A stretch of DNA of 64,000 nt from Oscheius dolichura (GCA_932521035.1 OW051493.1:434001-498000); one strand, 5' to 3'. Positions 33,201 to 44,970 are shown, numbered from the stretch's first letter. Notes: generated by a model from the letters alone, not told the origin. Numbers and translations are program-made.

Positions 33201-35529
33201 TCCGGAGGATATTCCCCTTCGCGATGGGAGTTCAGAGAGGCTGGCAGATGGATTGTTATATGCCGGCGGGGACGGTCATCCACGACTATGTGGAGATTCG
33301 CCACTGTACAGCGATTCACGGCGCCCCTCTGATCCTCGACGGATTGCGACAGGATGTACCGTATTCCGCCTTGGAAAAAGTGGAGAATTGTATTTTCTTG
33401 AGGAATTCGGAACTAACAAAGGCCGATTTTTTGGAGAATGTAACAACCAGCTGCCCGATTGTCCTGGAGAATAATTTGAACCTGTGTCGGCCGAATAGAA
33501 GCGATTCGACGCAGGTTAGAACCGTCGGACAGGCAAGGACAAAGGGATGTGGTTAGTCTAGTTTTTTTTTCTATTTTTCGGGGTTGTTTTATATCTCCCA
33601 GAGAGGCATATTCTATTGCTCAGGGTAGTCCGTTTGATTCGAAAATTCTTATTTTTCACTTGGTCGTTTTATAACGAAAAGGGGAGAGGGCCCACTGCAT
33701 CTTGCAAATCCATAGTTTCAAAATTTCTAATGATTTTCTATTCCTGAAAAAGAACTTCATCGAAATCCATCGAGCAATGTCGTTTACTTTTCGTACTTTT
33801 CCATACTTTTAGATTTTTTCAATACCGTATACTCTAAAAAGTTCTCCACAACAAATTCGAGTAGAATGCTCGGGAAATTTGTATAAAAAAAGGCTTTTTT
33901 AGCCCCAAATACCCCCAATTGTTTCTCAATCCAAGTAGAAATTAGAAAAAGCGGCAACTTTACTGCCGATTTGTGACCCAAAATCCCCCCTTTTCTCCGA
34001 TTTTCTGGCCGGAGAATTGGTCTTCTAGTCAAGCAAACAATGGAGACCCGCATCTGATCGAAAGATTTGAGAAAATGGTTCTATTTGCACTCCAAAAAAT
34101 ACAAAAATGTGTGAAATATTGCCGTCGACCAGAAGAGCTAAAATTTCTGTCCGAAACAACTTTTTTTGTCCAAAAATGCCACAATTTTCTCATGTTTCGA
34201 TGGACCTACTAATTTGCAACTGATCCGCTTCATTCAATTTCCTACTTCTAAATTTTCCTATATTTTTCAGATCTTGTCTCGTGTAAAGCGCTCGGCTATC
34301 CTCCCCATTGTCAAGTATTCGTTGGTCATCTGGTTATTAACAATTATGCGGCTGCCAAGCTCTCTGAAGGGATCTCCCATATTTACGGGAGCCTGACTAT
34401 AATGGATTTGGACCGGCCCGGCCTCGAATCTACCGTAATCCTACCCAATTTGGTCGACATTTCCGGCTATGACGGTAGATTACCGTAACCTTTTTTTTAA
34501 ACTTCAACCATTTTTCAGTGCCAATTCTTCAAATAAAAAATAATGCCCAGTTGGAGATGATAAAAATGCCCAAGCTGAAGAAGATTGAGCAAATCGACGG
34601 GACGATGACTCCTGTCGTTAAAATTGTCCATAATGCCAAGTTGTCAGCTGTTGATTTTGTTCCTAATCAAAAATGTCACCAGGAACCGTTGAGCTGGTGT
34701 CATTTTGATCAGTATTACGATGAAGAAAACTGTAAGTTTGGCTCTTTTTCTTCAAAAATACATTAGAACAGCCTCTGCCGTATATTTGCTCTATTTACCC
34801 TATTTTTGAATCATTTTTGATAATTTTTTACCGCTTCGGATGCTGCCTTCCGTGTATATTATGCTGTTGTCCAAAAAAAATTACAAAAATCCCATGAAAA
34901 AACTCGATAAAAGAAGGAAATTAGAGAGAATCCAGAAGTTCGACTGCGCGCGCCCGCACCACTAAAATCTCGGCAGCTGTGCGCTATTGCATCGCGCGCC
35001 ACCAGAATGTCAAACGCTCCTGCTGCCGAGATTTTACGGGTGCGGGCGCGGAAAATGTTGACGGATCAAATTTCGATAAGTGTTGTTTTTTGTGTAGAAA
35101 GGCTCTATTAGAATATTCCTTCTCATTTTTGATGATTTGAGTCTTCCCTTTGTTTCAGCAAGAATATCCAGTGAGAAGACGTGGTACATTGCGGGTGTGA
35201 TTTTGGTTGTTTTGGGAAATGTGCTGGGTATTTGCCTTCTCTCCGCCTGTTTGTATGTCGTCTTGAGATGGGGAACCCTGACGGAAGATGGAAGAAAGAA
35301 GCGGGCAGAGGAGAAGCGACGAGCGGCAGAGGAACGGGCCAAGAAGGCGTTCCTTCAAAAACAGGAAAAGGAGAAGAAGCTGAGAAAGAAGGAAAAAGAA
35401 GAATACACACAGATGGTCAAGGAAATGGAGGCGGGGCTGACGAAGAGGGTGAAGAAGGTCAAGAAGGGGCCGGCCAAGCGCCATCCGCATAGAAGTGACA
35501 ATCTCGACGCGGCGGACTACCTCAATTGA
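30271..35529 (+). CDS. Receptor L-domain membrane protein 2 (IRLD-like)
   Basis: Paralogue of the gene at 21658-25218. Exons 30271-30625, 31423-31623, 31668-32012, 32339-32539, 32584-32696, 32873-33551, 34271-34474, 34519-34731 and 35159-35529 give 893 residues. A signal peptide (WILLFLLAVVGAQ) precedes L-domain units marked CQTIKGDFIL, TLEIVDNPALTN, CTAIHGAPLILDGL and HIYGSLTIMDL. The transmembrane helix is at about 778-806 (YIAGVILVVLGNVLGICLL). The tail is a charged helix (RKKRAEEKRRAAEERAKKAF) predicted as coiled coil, then basic. First exons of the two paralogues share NNEYIFK-IHGAV-MDGNPDVE. It has no kinase domain, so it is probably a ligand sink or adhesion receptor; that is inference. 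AATAAA at 35564-35569. Introns carry two foldback and three tRNA-derived elements. Confidence 0.92.
31061..31158. repeat. Foldback element (receptor gene 2, intron 1)
   Basis: Left arm GCACCCGTAAAGTCTCGGCA and right arm TGCCGAGACTTTACGGGTGC, with compensating changes in both arms. The centre (GATCATCTTTATTCAAAACT onward) is shared with the copy at 54704-54802, the only clear pair of related centres. Confidence 0.93.
32064..32153 (+). repeat. tRNA-derived SINE-like element, copy A
   Basis: Shows TTGCAG, a degenerate box A region, GCGCGCGCCA, then box B GGTTCGATCCCC in a pairable T arm (CGGTGG / CCACCG), then CATTTTTGCTTTTT. The order and text match copy B at 32737-32830 on the other strand. 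Lies in intron 3 of receptor gene 2. Confidence 0.75.
32211..32296 (-). repeat. tRNA-derived SINE-like element, copy D
   Basis: On the minus strand: CTTGCATTCG, a GCGCGCGCG stretch, box B GGTTCGATCTCGG and a T-rich tail. It is about 60 bases from copy A, in opposite orientation, in the same intron. Confidence 0.65.
32737..32830 (-). repeat. tRNA-derived SINE-like element, copy B
   Basis: On the minus strand the order is CTTGCAGAAATGGCGCAAAG (box A-like TGGCGCAAAGCG), CGCGCTCGCGCC, box B GGTTCGATCCCCC, then CATTTTTGCTTTTTT. Both internal pol III promoter boxes look usable. It does not fold as a standard tRNA: the anticodon arm does not pair. Lies in intron 5 of receptor gene 2, only 176 bases long, so the element makes up half of the intron. 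Confidence 0.8.
34955..35043. repeat. Foldback element (receptor gene 2, intron 8)
   Basis: Left arm GCACCACTAAAATCTCGGCA and right arm GCTGCCGAGATTTTACGGGT plus GC. Flanks CGCGCCC / GGGCGCG continue the pairing. The centre is GC-rich and unlike other copies. Confidence 0.9.
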
Positions 35530-37747
35530 TGAATAATACACAAAAATGATGATAACAAGCTTGAATAAAATGGAGCTCGAGCGATTTTTTTTCTGTTTTA
35601 TTGTGCTACCAGATTTCACCTTTCTATCAATTTCTTTTCGAAGTTTCAGATACCATTTTTGCCTTTTCTATGCTTTTATTTGCCGTTATTAGCCTAGAAC
35701 GCCTTTCCATCCGTTTATTTTTTCATCAAAGAGAGGTAATTCACGTTCCCAAAAGATATTCAAGCCCATTTTCGCTCCTAGAAGCGTGGGAATCTTGGAA
35801 AACCCTTGCAAAAATCATGAAGCTTGAAAAAAAAACGAAAAATTCCATTTTTCTATCTTTTTGAGCTTCAAGCAGAGTTTATTAGATAGAAATGAATAAA
35901 AAATTGTTTTCAGTCATGAATTTTGCTACTATTTTTGATTTTTTTGGTTACTGTAGCCTAATTTAGAGGCTGAAAGCCCTGGGAAGAGCAATGCTTCATT
36001 ATTTCTATAACTGTAATCTTCTAATTTCTGAATTTTTCTATTATCAGGAGAAACAGGCTTCAATTTAGCAGATCACTCGGTGTGATTTCAACTGGATGGC
36101 TTCTCTTGGGGTCTTCCTCCCTTCCCGGCATCCCTCATCCTCTTCCCCTCTTGCTCTTTTCATCACCCCGTTGGTTGCCTTTCGAAAGAATAAGTAGGAC
36201 ACCCCCCGCCCTGCCCAGCTAAATAATAATTGCTTCCTCGCCTCGTGATAATTTCTCGCGTTGCACCTGCCGTGTGTGTGTGAGTGTAGAGAATTCTTTA
36301 ATTCTATCGCCCTCGTGGGCTAGTTTTATTTGCCATACAGCGGGTAATGGTTTTCTTTTTTAGGGAATTGCCTTTTTTAGTTCATTTCGGCTTCATCCTA
36401 GCATTTTATCACATTCTGATTCCGACTTTTTACTGCGCTTGCAGGATAATCACACGGAAAATCTAAAAATTGCCTTTTCTGGAGGTTTAATTCCAGTTCA
36501 TCGCGTACTTTCGCCTGTAATGATTCTAAAGGAGTACTAATTCTAATTTTCTGCATGAGATCACTAAAATATCCTCCCGTGCTCATTTTGAAACGAAAGA
36601 ACAGTCTTATAGCCAAAATTTGGAATTTTTACTGTTTTATTGCGCCCATTTAGGTCCATTTTGTCCTATTCTAGGTTCCAACGTCAATTTTTCCACTTGC
36701 AATCCATCAGCTTATCCAAAAAACATGGACTGGTACATTCTGCATAGTTTTTGTAACAGTAATACGTGAATAAGTGAAAATGGGAGTAACTGTAGCGTTT
36801 ATATTTTTCAAATCAGTCCGTATTAGTTTTTTTTTGCTTGTTTTACCGGATCGCTTTATAGTCAGAAGAAGAAGACGATAACATTCCATTGATATCCAGG
36901 TACGTTTTCCAAAACTTCTAATGTTTTCCCTTGCTTAGAAAGGAGCCTCTCCTCTTTTCATCCTACTTCCTCTATGCTCCAGTAGTCAGTCAGTCGCATC
37001 AATTCCCAACTATTTAAAATCCGTCTGTATTAGATTCTTTTTGTTTTACTGGTTCGTTTTATAGCCAGGAAAGCAAATCATTCTATTGGTACGATGGGCT
37101 CAAAACTTCCACTGTTTTCCCACTGCTAGAAAATTGATGCTCTCCTCATCTTTTCACTTGCTTCTAATGCCATCTAATGCCTTACACAACTTTGCCAACC
37201 TTACCCATAGAGCAGCCAAAATGAGGATACGGTACTCTTTATTTCTATCGCTCAAGAGGGAGTAGTGTTCTTGCCTTGCCCCATAGTTATTTTTGACTTC
37301 ACCAAGTCGTTTTATACCGGAAACGGGGGCATACTCTATTCGAAGTCAGTCTTCTTGATAACGTGAAATGTTCAAATCTGTGGGTATTGCTCTTTTTTTA
37401 GTTTTGCTCCCTCGTTTTATAGTCGAAGGACGAAGATTTCTAAGGCTTTCATATTCCGTGGCTGCCAAAATTTCTAATGTTTTGCCTTCCCTAGAAGAGC
37501 GCTTCTCCCCTTTCTTTCTACTCTCTTTTCTCGTTTTCTGCCGCTCCAGTAGTCAGTGCGTCGCATCAGTTCCCGGCTGTCCTGGCAACGGTTGTCGTCG
37601 TCCCGGGCTCAATTCACAATTAGATCACCCTGTTTCATCAGCCATTGCCTACTACTCCCCGAGGGGTGTGACACACCTGCCCTCTATACTTCCTCCTCTA
37701 TTTTCTCTCTCTTCTGTTTCTAGTGAAGAATATAATATTTAGAAGGA
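35530..37747. other. Intergenic region with diverged repeats
   Basis: After the receptor 3' UTR there is no supported gene. About 36,830-37,580 holds diverged copies of one unit: TTTTATAGCCAGGA/TTTATAGTCGAAGGA, TTCTAATGTTTT-CCTT-C-TAGAA, CTTTTCATCCTACTT-like text and CCAGTAGTCAGTCAGTCGCATCA (at about 36980 and 37546). A frame from 37368 to 37742 begins with a hydrophobic stretch but overlaps the repeat and is not accepted as a gene. Confidence 0.55.
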
Positions 37748-40700
37748 ATGTGGCTTGTTCTAGTCTTTATGGCGAATTGGATACCGGTTAGTCTTCCTCC
37801 CAGAAAGAATGATAGCCCCAATTTCTTTCAGATTATCTCGGCTCAATTCGATAGAAGCACCTGTGGCAGTATGAAAGGATGCATCACATATCCCAGCGGG
37901 TGCCAGGCTGCCGGCAATTGTCGCATGTATTTCTCGTATTTGGTAGGTTCAGGGAGAGAAATATGAACTGAGCAGACAAATTGAAATATACAAAAAGTTA
38001 TGGGTTTTATCAAATGGACGAAACATTTGCAATGTGAATAGCCAGATATCGCTTTTGGAACTTGTGAGAAAGGAACTCTGAGGGACCTCGGCCTGAGCGC
38101 AAGGGTCTCGCCGCGACTGCGCTCACTCCATTCTGTTTTGTCGCAATACTTTTCACTTGAAATCAAGGGGAATTTTGCTGAAACCTAGATTCAAATTTTG
38201 ACGTTGAATCTGATGATGTTTTTCGTTTTTTATGAAAAGGTCAATTTCGTTGCCCCGGTTTCCTCTGCTACAGTAATCTGCCTTAAAAGAAACAGAAAAT
38301 TTATAAATACGGTGAAGAATTGGCTTAGTAGAGCCCCATCTTTTTCATGATTTATTCACCCTATGAAAACTATAACCTCTCTCAAAGTTTACTCGGAACA
38401 AGTTGATATCATCCTATACTCATTTCTCCCTCATGACCGCTTTTCAAAGAAAGCTAGTCTATAATATCCTGGATCAATGTATGTAATCAGCAGCGAGGGG
38501 CGTCGTCACTGATTGCGAAAGGTTTCATATGACGTGCGACTCAAACTGGAACATTTTACATTTTCCATTGCTGGAAAAGACGAAAAAGTTTATAATAACT
38601 ATAGTCCATTTCAAATGCAAAAAGCTCAAAATTGAATTTTTAGGAAAAGTCGAATCTAGGTCTAGCATTTTCCCGTCTAGATGGTTCAACCTCAAAGTTT
38701 GGCATGCATTTTTATGCGGATTTTACATATGTTGTCATCGTTTTTATTACTGCTTTTGCTTATTCGAAGTATAAGCTACCCAAAAAACATAAAAACAGCT
38801 AGAATCTATGTCAAATCCAATTATCGAACAATTTACAAGAAATTGATCTTGAAAAATTTGAAGGTCTGAACCGCGCGGGAAAAGTTTTTCCATTTGAAAC
38901 AGACTATACAATTGAAACAAAGAAAGGTCGCTATTTATCTCGAAGAGAGAGAGAGAGCAGAACCGATTACGTTAAAAAGTTGATACCTAGTCAAATAGGA
39001 GTAATGAGACGTGAATTCTAGTCAGTTTCAAAGAAGGAATCAGCAGATCTCTCTGATTTCTCTAAATATTCCGTTTGATTTATAAATAACTCCAACTTTT
39101 TTTTTCGAGTTGTGATTCTCAATTGCCACATGATTCCAAAATTTAGCTTCGCCATCAGCAAATAGAAATCTTGAAACGTAGAATGGAGGAAATTCTAAAT
39201 TTCAGCAAGATGGAGATGTTCTATCAATGGAAATCTTCGGCCAGTTTGATCAAAGCCGGTCACAGTCCACGTATTATGCAGTCGGCTTCTCTGATGATCC
39301 CATGATGGTTAGTTTACCCCCCCCCCCCCCCCCCCCCATTCGCCCAAATGTTCCAAGGCTTCCTTTAAAGGAACAGTAAGGGCTAGTTTTCCGGGTTACT
39401 GTAGCGAAAATGGAGATATTATTTTTTGTATTTTTTGTAGATATTTGTTGTAAAACTGTATGCAATCAACTCTATCAACAAAAAAAAATATCAAAACCCG
39501 CAGAAAACGCTGTTTTGAAACGAAAATGCAGGCGCCTGCAGGCGTTGCATGCTGTTTACGCGCCCCGCCTGCAGGCGATCGTCATTTGGACGCCTGCGTT
39601 GGACGGTTTTGAGCACTTTACATGCATTTTTCTCCTTATTCTGATATTTTTATAAAAAACAAATTAGTGCATGTTGATCAGTGAATTTTTCTCTACAAAA
39701 TAAGGCCAACTTGTTTTGTAGCCCATACTGTTCCTTTAAAAAGGAGGTTCTTCAATTCTTTGTGTTCCTTACCGTATTTCTCCCATTTTCAGGGTGATGA
39801 TACCGTAGTCTATTGTCTTTCAGTCAATGGGGTAACCCGTTCTGGACTCTCTTACAACAGCGGGAAAAGTAATAACATTCTAGTAAGTGCTCAAAAACAA
39901 TATCCGACTTAGCGAGTAGACAACAAGAAAATTTAATCTTATAGAATTCCCAAAACATTCAAGCACAGAGCCAAGGCGTCGCATCAAATGGTAATATTTA
40001 CTGCGCGTTGAGGTCAGTCTTTATGATAAAATGAGGATAAACCTAAAATTATAGACAGCTACTGGTGGCAAGGACACAGAATGTAAAGGACCTGAACAAT
40101 TCGTACTATCTCTTGGCAGCGACGGGAATGCCACAGGCGGATGGACGTGAGTCGGACTCTTTCTCAATTTCCCGTCCTCTATCAGCTTTACAGTTGTTTC
40201 AAATGGTATATAAAACGGGGGTAATAAAACATTTTCCATTTTCAAAACGAGCTGGGATCATTGTAGAGCAAAAAACAAGGGGGATATTTTTATCCGAATT
40301 CAACTATCAAAAAAACAAAGGGAATTCATTATGTTTTGGAAAGAGCACAAAAACATGAACTCAAGGATCGATGCATAATGCACAAGTTCATCCGGGCCAA
40401 GGTTATCTACTCCACTTGAAGCCCTAGTTTTTTTAGTAGTGTACAATAGCATAACTTTAGGTCTCTCCTTCCACAACAACGACAAGCAGGTCCTGTCGCG
40501 AGTGGATCTCCGTCAATATGTTCGCAGTGGGAGTAATGTCATTGTCGTACCGTGTACGTTTTCCCCTGTTTCTTCTCGAAATAAGGTCTTTTACAGTGGA
40601 AGGGACTGGAGTTCAGCCGTTCTCCATGCAACGACCCTGGAAGGATTGGCTCAAAATTATCCACGGTTTGTATAAGTTGATCAAATTTCACCCGTAGAGT

Positions 40701-42117
40701 TCCGACTAAAACAGGAAACCCGTCAAACCCCGATCGTGAACTATTTTAGGTCTCAAAATTCCAATTAAAACCCTTCTTGGAGCAGGATTTTACAAAATAT
40801 TCCTATTCCAGCCTGCCTGATGTGTATCTCTTGGGGAATCTTCCTCTGTACCGGGATTCTCTTCGCCCGCCACTTTAAAAACCACTGGCCGGAGACGACC
40901 CTCTGCGGTGTTAAGCTGTGGTTCGCTGTGAGTCTTTTCCTCTATTTTTAGACCTTTAAATTGACTTAAAAATGGGACTTTTACAGTATCATCGAACGTT
41001 GAACATGATCGGGATCTTGCTCGCCACAGCCGGGGTGGTAGCCATTTTCTGGGCTTTTGACTGGATGTGGATGGGACCCCAGCCGGGAAATTCTGCAGAC
41101 GAGGTGGGATTTTCTTATAAAATGGGCGGAAAAGAAGGATAATTTTAGAATTTATCAGTTGGACCAGTTCATTGCGCTCTAGGAGCCATAGCTACCGTAG
41201 TCATGTGGATTCAGCCCTTCAATGCACTCTGCCGGTAAGTAGCAATCATTGGGTGGGAAATACTCCATTTCAGATGTAAGCCAGACAGCTCGGCTCGCTT
41301 TATATTCAATTGGATTCATCGTATCATTGGGCTGGTTGGATTCATCGCTGCCTGTAAGTCCACCGGTCGAAGTATTACAACTTCCAACCTTGTATCCCTA
41401 CATATTAAAAGGAGAACTATCTCATTTAGCGCGGGAAACCAGATCCGCGCCAGTAAGGCGCATATCCGGGGAAAGCGCGTCGCCTTTGCGCTTTTTCGGT
41501 GCAATAGGTCTATAATTCTTGGCATACTGTAATTGATAATACATTGGGACTGTTGCACCGTAAACGCGCAAAGGCGGCACGCTTTCCCCCGACTATGCGC
41601 CTTACTGGCCCGGATCTAGTTTGTCACGAAAACAGAGCCCGGTTTTGCTTAGAAAATAATCTAATTTTATTTGACTTTTCAGTGGCTGCCATTACCGTAA
41701 CCGCGTTGAATTTCAACACGATGTACTTCAACATGGATGCGTCTACTTCCATTTGGATTGCCTATTTGGTTCTGTTGATCATTACCGAAGTAATTTTAGA
41801 GGTCCTCAAGATCAAAAGTAGGTTTTAACCCAGTTTCAAAGACCAAAAAAACAAGATGTTACCATATTCCCCCTTTTTTCTAGGATGGTGTACCAGTTCG
41901 TCGACGATTGTCCCGGCCAAGGAGAAAGAGGAAGCCGTCACCGCCTCAACTAGTCATACTTCTGGATTTACAAACGTTAGAAATTGACCATTTCAAGGGA
42001 AAATAGCCCAACTTTCAGGCCCAGAGCTACGTCCTCCTGTTCTTTTTCTTCTTCGCTGTTATTCTTGTTGGTGCCATGTGCGTTTTGGTCTTCTTGAAAC
42101 CTGTGAAATATGGTTGA
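37748..42117 (+). CDS. DOMON-cytochrome b561 transmembrane reductase (FRRS1-like)
   Basis: Likely moves electrons across a membrane, as ferric-chelate reductase 1 and related proteins do. Exons 37748-37786, 37832-37942, 39206-39307, 39793-39882, 39945-40012, 40055-40146, 40461-40553, 40597-40665, 40812-40927, 40987-41103, 41149-41234, 41274-41353, 41683-41817, 41884-41975 and 42019-42117 give 462 residues. A short signal peptide (MWLVLVFMANW) precedes the DOMON domain (about 25-200; YYAVGFSDDPMMGDDTVVYC is typical). The cytochrome b561 part has five hydrophobic segments with four candidate heme histidines near 221 (KIIHACL), 262 (AYHRTLN), 307 (GPVHCALG) and 344 (NWIHRIIG). A final helix near the C-terminus (SYVLLFFFFAVILVGAMCVL) is additional. 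Introns 2 and 3 carry MITE copies and a poly-C run. Confidence 0.9.
38070..38285. mobile_element. Degenerate copy of the AAAGGAACAGT MITE family
   Basis: Contains GAGGGACCTCGG-CTGAGCGCA and CGACTGCGCTCAC, matching the interior of the copy at 62102-62415, then AAGGTCAATTTCG-TGCC and GCTACAGTAATC matching the copy at 53645-53892. Terminal repeats are eroded. Confidence 0.65.
39318..39338 (+). repeat. Homopolymer run of about 20 C
   Basis: An uninterrupted C run in intron 3 of the DOMON gene, 11 bases after the donor. Such a run is rare in AT-rich worm introns and is length-unstable; the exact length should be treated as approximate. Confidence 0.9.
39364..39740. mobile_element. AAAGGAACAGT-family MITE (DOMON gene intron 3)
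   Basis: Left end TTTAAAGGAACAGTAAGG and right end TACTGTTCCTTTAAA are inverted. The interior has a GC-rich palindromic part (GGCGCCTGCAGGCG, GCCTGCAGGCGATC) and the right part GAGCACTTTACATGC-TTTTTCTC, which also occurs at 52346-52378. No protein is encoded. Confidence 0.88.
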
Positions 42118-42616
42118 TTTGTTGATGCTTGATTTGTACAGTTGCCTGATAAATATTTCTCGTGGATACGGTATGCGCATTCCGTCTCCAGTTCCCGTGC
42201 CCGAATCCATGTACCCTCGGCATAAGCTATTGGGGGTCTCAGCAACATCTTGCATTCTCCAGGCACAGGAACCTGTATAAATGATGACCAGCCCTTTCGA
42301 CCCCCTTCGGGTTTCAGTTTCAGCCTATGAGGTAACACTGTAGCTGAGATCAGGGTGTATGAAAGCTTTTTGCGCGGGGTATAGCAGGGAAGTTTCCGAG
42401 TTGTTGATCTATTTCTAGACCTCCCGCTTCCATCCTACTGCGTTTCTTCCTTTTCACTATCAGATTCTACTGGTAGCCCTTACTTTTCGAGAAGTATGAA
42501 ATAAAATATACAATGAGCTTTATTACAAGTAGAGACGACACATCTCGAAATATTTCTGATTTGGTATGATGGCTGTTCCTCAGCATCTACCTGCTTCTTA
42601 CATGTCTTTTTCCATC

Positions 42617-43078
42617 TTAGGCGCGGCCAATCCCCATCGGTCGAGCCGACACTTCCTCCAGGTCAAGGGAACGACGGCTTGCGTCGAGCTGTTCGTCTTC
42701 CTCCGCTTTCTGTGGTTCTTGTTTGATGTCTTTTCCGAACTGGTAGATCCCAAAGACGTTACTGGCAACAGTAACGGTGGCGGTTCCGTTCATACTACCG
42801 AACACCGTCTGCTCATTAAAAATACACTTGTATTTATTTTGGTCACTGAAAATGTACAGTTGTTTTGCTGGAAAGAATAATCTTACAGTTTGTCGAATCA
42901 ATAAAAAATGTCCCGGAGGCGTTGCGGCACTGTAAGAGAGGGACGTATAGGTGTTTGGCCGGCGAGTTCTTCTCATTTTTTTTTGAGACGTAAGAAATCT
43001 TCGACAGTTTCTGCGGTCCTGCCTGGACGATACACGATGCAACGATTTTTTCAAAAAAAGGACGCTAACGAAAAACAC
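42617..43078 (-). CDS. Possible gene, acidic C-terminal part, unrecognised
   Basis: An open minus-strand frame. The last ~60 residues (from MNGTATVTVASNVFG to the stop at 42617) have GC-rich third positions and an acidic, hydrophilic composition (KAEEDEQLDASRRSLDLEE) like real coding sequence. The upstream part is weaker, and an overlapping frame (CRNASGTFFIDSTN) also looks coding-like, so the true exon structure may differ or a frameshift may be present. I cannot identify a family or a convincing start. It could be a decayed gene. Confidence 0.3.
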   Translation of the reverse strand: MFFVSVLFLKKSLHRVSSRQDRRNCRRFLTSQKKMRRTRRPNTYTSLSYSAATPPGHFLLIRQTVRLFFPAKQLYIFSDQNKYKCIFNEQTVFGSMNGTATVTVASNVFGIYQFGKDIKQEPQKAEEDEQLDASRRSLDLEEVSARPMGIGRA

Positions 43079-43509
43079 AGCCCGCGAAAATTGATAATCG
43101 GCAAGATCAACAATTTTTTTTACTGCGGTAGGCTCCCTTTAAACACTTTGTGCATGTTTACGTACAGTTTTTATTGCCACAACCGAGAAATTTAAAGATC
43201 TTGGACAAGAAGAACGCGTTTGTTGATGAAATTCTTGTCGATTTTTTCCAACGAGTTTTGACACTCCTTTCCATAATGTTTTATACCCTTCATAAAACCG
43301 AAATGAGCAGAATATAATGTTCCATGAGGCGCTAAGCAAAGAAGAAAATGATCGGTATAAGTTATACCGTATAACAGTCCCTCAAACACAAATTACCCGT
43401 CCTTGTTCCAGATCTTTTCATTGAAAATTACGAAACAAGAGCGGAAAGCGGGATTATAACGTTGTAAGAGATAGCAGAGAGAAGTTGGGACCAGAAGAGA
43501 ATTATTCCT

Positions 43510-43653
43510 ATGGCCAAGGGGATGAAGAGGGCCACGGAAAGCCATGGGAGCGTTGTCTAGAAGTATTATATAAATTGGTAAGAAAATGAGAAGAAATCTC
43601 ACCTGTATGACATTTAAAACAACCAGAAATCTGTCCCTACGGTATGAAACCAT
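43510..43653 (-). CDS. Candidate very small membrane protein
   Basis: Starting at ATG 43653, MVSYRRDRFLVVLNVIQ is followed by a possible intron from 43602 (GTGAGATTTC to TTCTAG) and an exon with TTLPWLSVALFIPLAIGIIL and LSAISYNVIIPLSALVS before a stop near 43432. The result would be about 60 residues with a membrane helix. ATTTCTAG just before the ATG could be a trans-splice acceptor. Reading without the intron gives an equally open frame to 43393. Support is weak: only splice signals and hydrophobicity. Confidence 0.25.
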
Positions 43654-43708
43654 TTCTAGAAATTTCTTACTTATGGGAGGAAATGGGCGGGAGGAATAGA
43701 AAGACTGT

Positions 43709-43836
43709 ACTCCATTTCCAGCGGATATTCCGCGGATTCAAATTTGGCGGCGCGTCTCTGCTACGGGACCAGATTTGAAAGTTTCCGGGTCCCGTAGCGG
43801 AGAGGGGTTTCCGTGGAATATCCGCTGGAAATGGAC
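43709..43836. repeat. 128-base palindrome
   Basis: TCCATTTCCAGCGGATATTC near the left end pairs with GAATATCCGCTGGAAATGGA near the right end, and CTACGGGACC pairs with GGTCCCGTAG inside. CTACGGGACC also occurs at about 6108 in a sphk-1 intron. It looks like a small foldback transposon distinct from the other two families. Confidence 0.88.
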
Positions 43837-44858
43837 TAGATATAGGAAGCGGTGAAAGCGAACACGAGCAAGAATCCTTACGCTATCTTATCGGTATCGC
43901 TTGTTTACTCCTACTGCGCATATTGAAGCATCCTTTTATTCTCATTCTCAAAACTTTATGAGGACGACGAAGCAAAAAAAAAGATATGGACAATTTTATT
44001 ATAAAGGAAAGGAAAACGGATCATTTGATCACGCCCCCAGAAAATCGGAACAGGCCAAGAAAATCGGAAGGCCTCGATAAATTCGGAACGCCTCGATAAA
44101 TTCCGTGTCGTTTTCATTCCGTGGTTGATCCTCCGATGTTATTCCTTGTCCACCGTCTCGTTTTTATTCCGCGGCCGTATTATATACCATCAGTATACGC
44201 AGCTGACCCTATTGAGTTTTCACAATATACATTTTATAGAAAAAAAGGGGCGTATAATTATGTTTTCATTGTTCTTTACAAATAAGTATCACTCTAACTT
44301 TTTATCGATGAAGTGGCTGGGATCGTGGTTCCGTCCGTCACTCTCGATCTTTGCATGGTAGAGCTACAGTCACCGACTGAAATATGAAAGAAATCATGAC
44401 TTTATCTAAATTTGAAGCCTTACATTGCCTTGCGGGCCGCCAATGTTTTCGTTAAATGAGATTATGGTTGCCCCCATTGGGGCTATTGGCTCTGCATTTT
44501 AACAGCAGCCCGGCAACACCAATACACGGAGGGCGGGGCTGAAAATACAGAATAATAATTAACAGGAAGACGGTAGATTGGGAACAACTGCCGACCTAGG
44601 CAAAGTCTTTTATCTCGATAGCAAACCAAAAAAGGTAGGAAAAACGTACTCGAATCTCGATGTCGGGTTTGTTTCCAGGACTGTCTAGTCTGGATAGCAG
44701 CTGTTACAACCTGGAACCCTTCTCCGCTTCCCGGAGGCGTTGTAGTAGTCCAGGAGGCCAGTGTGCTAGCTCCGCCGTCCGCCGTCCTGACAAATCTTGA
44801 TATTTCGCCGCCAAATGCCAGAGCTGGTTTTGGTGTCAAAATGATCCTCTTCTAATTC

Positions 44859-44970
44859 CAGAGAACCATATTTGCTTTTTAATAGGTCTTTCCTATCACC
44901 CTGGCCCGCTATAGGCGGTTTTATTTCGACAATTTTTAGTAGGAGGTGCTGTGGGGACTCGCCACAAAAT
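44859..44970 (+). repeat. Dispersed repeat, second copy
   Basis: Same family as 27436-27545: AGAACCATATTTGCTTTT, ATAGGTCTTTCCTATCACC and GTGGGGACTCGCCAC. Diverged and non-coding. Confidence 0.6.

Noticed and set aside
35155..35619. A 154-residue minus-strand frame rich in Leu and Phe
   Set aside because: Antisense of the charged coiled-coil tail of receptor gene 2.
37368..37742. A gene starting with a hydrophobic N-terminus before the DOMON gene
   Set aside because: The frame lies within a diverged repeat (36830-37580), has no splice partner in phase and no conserved motif.
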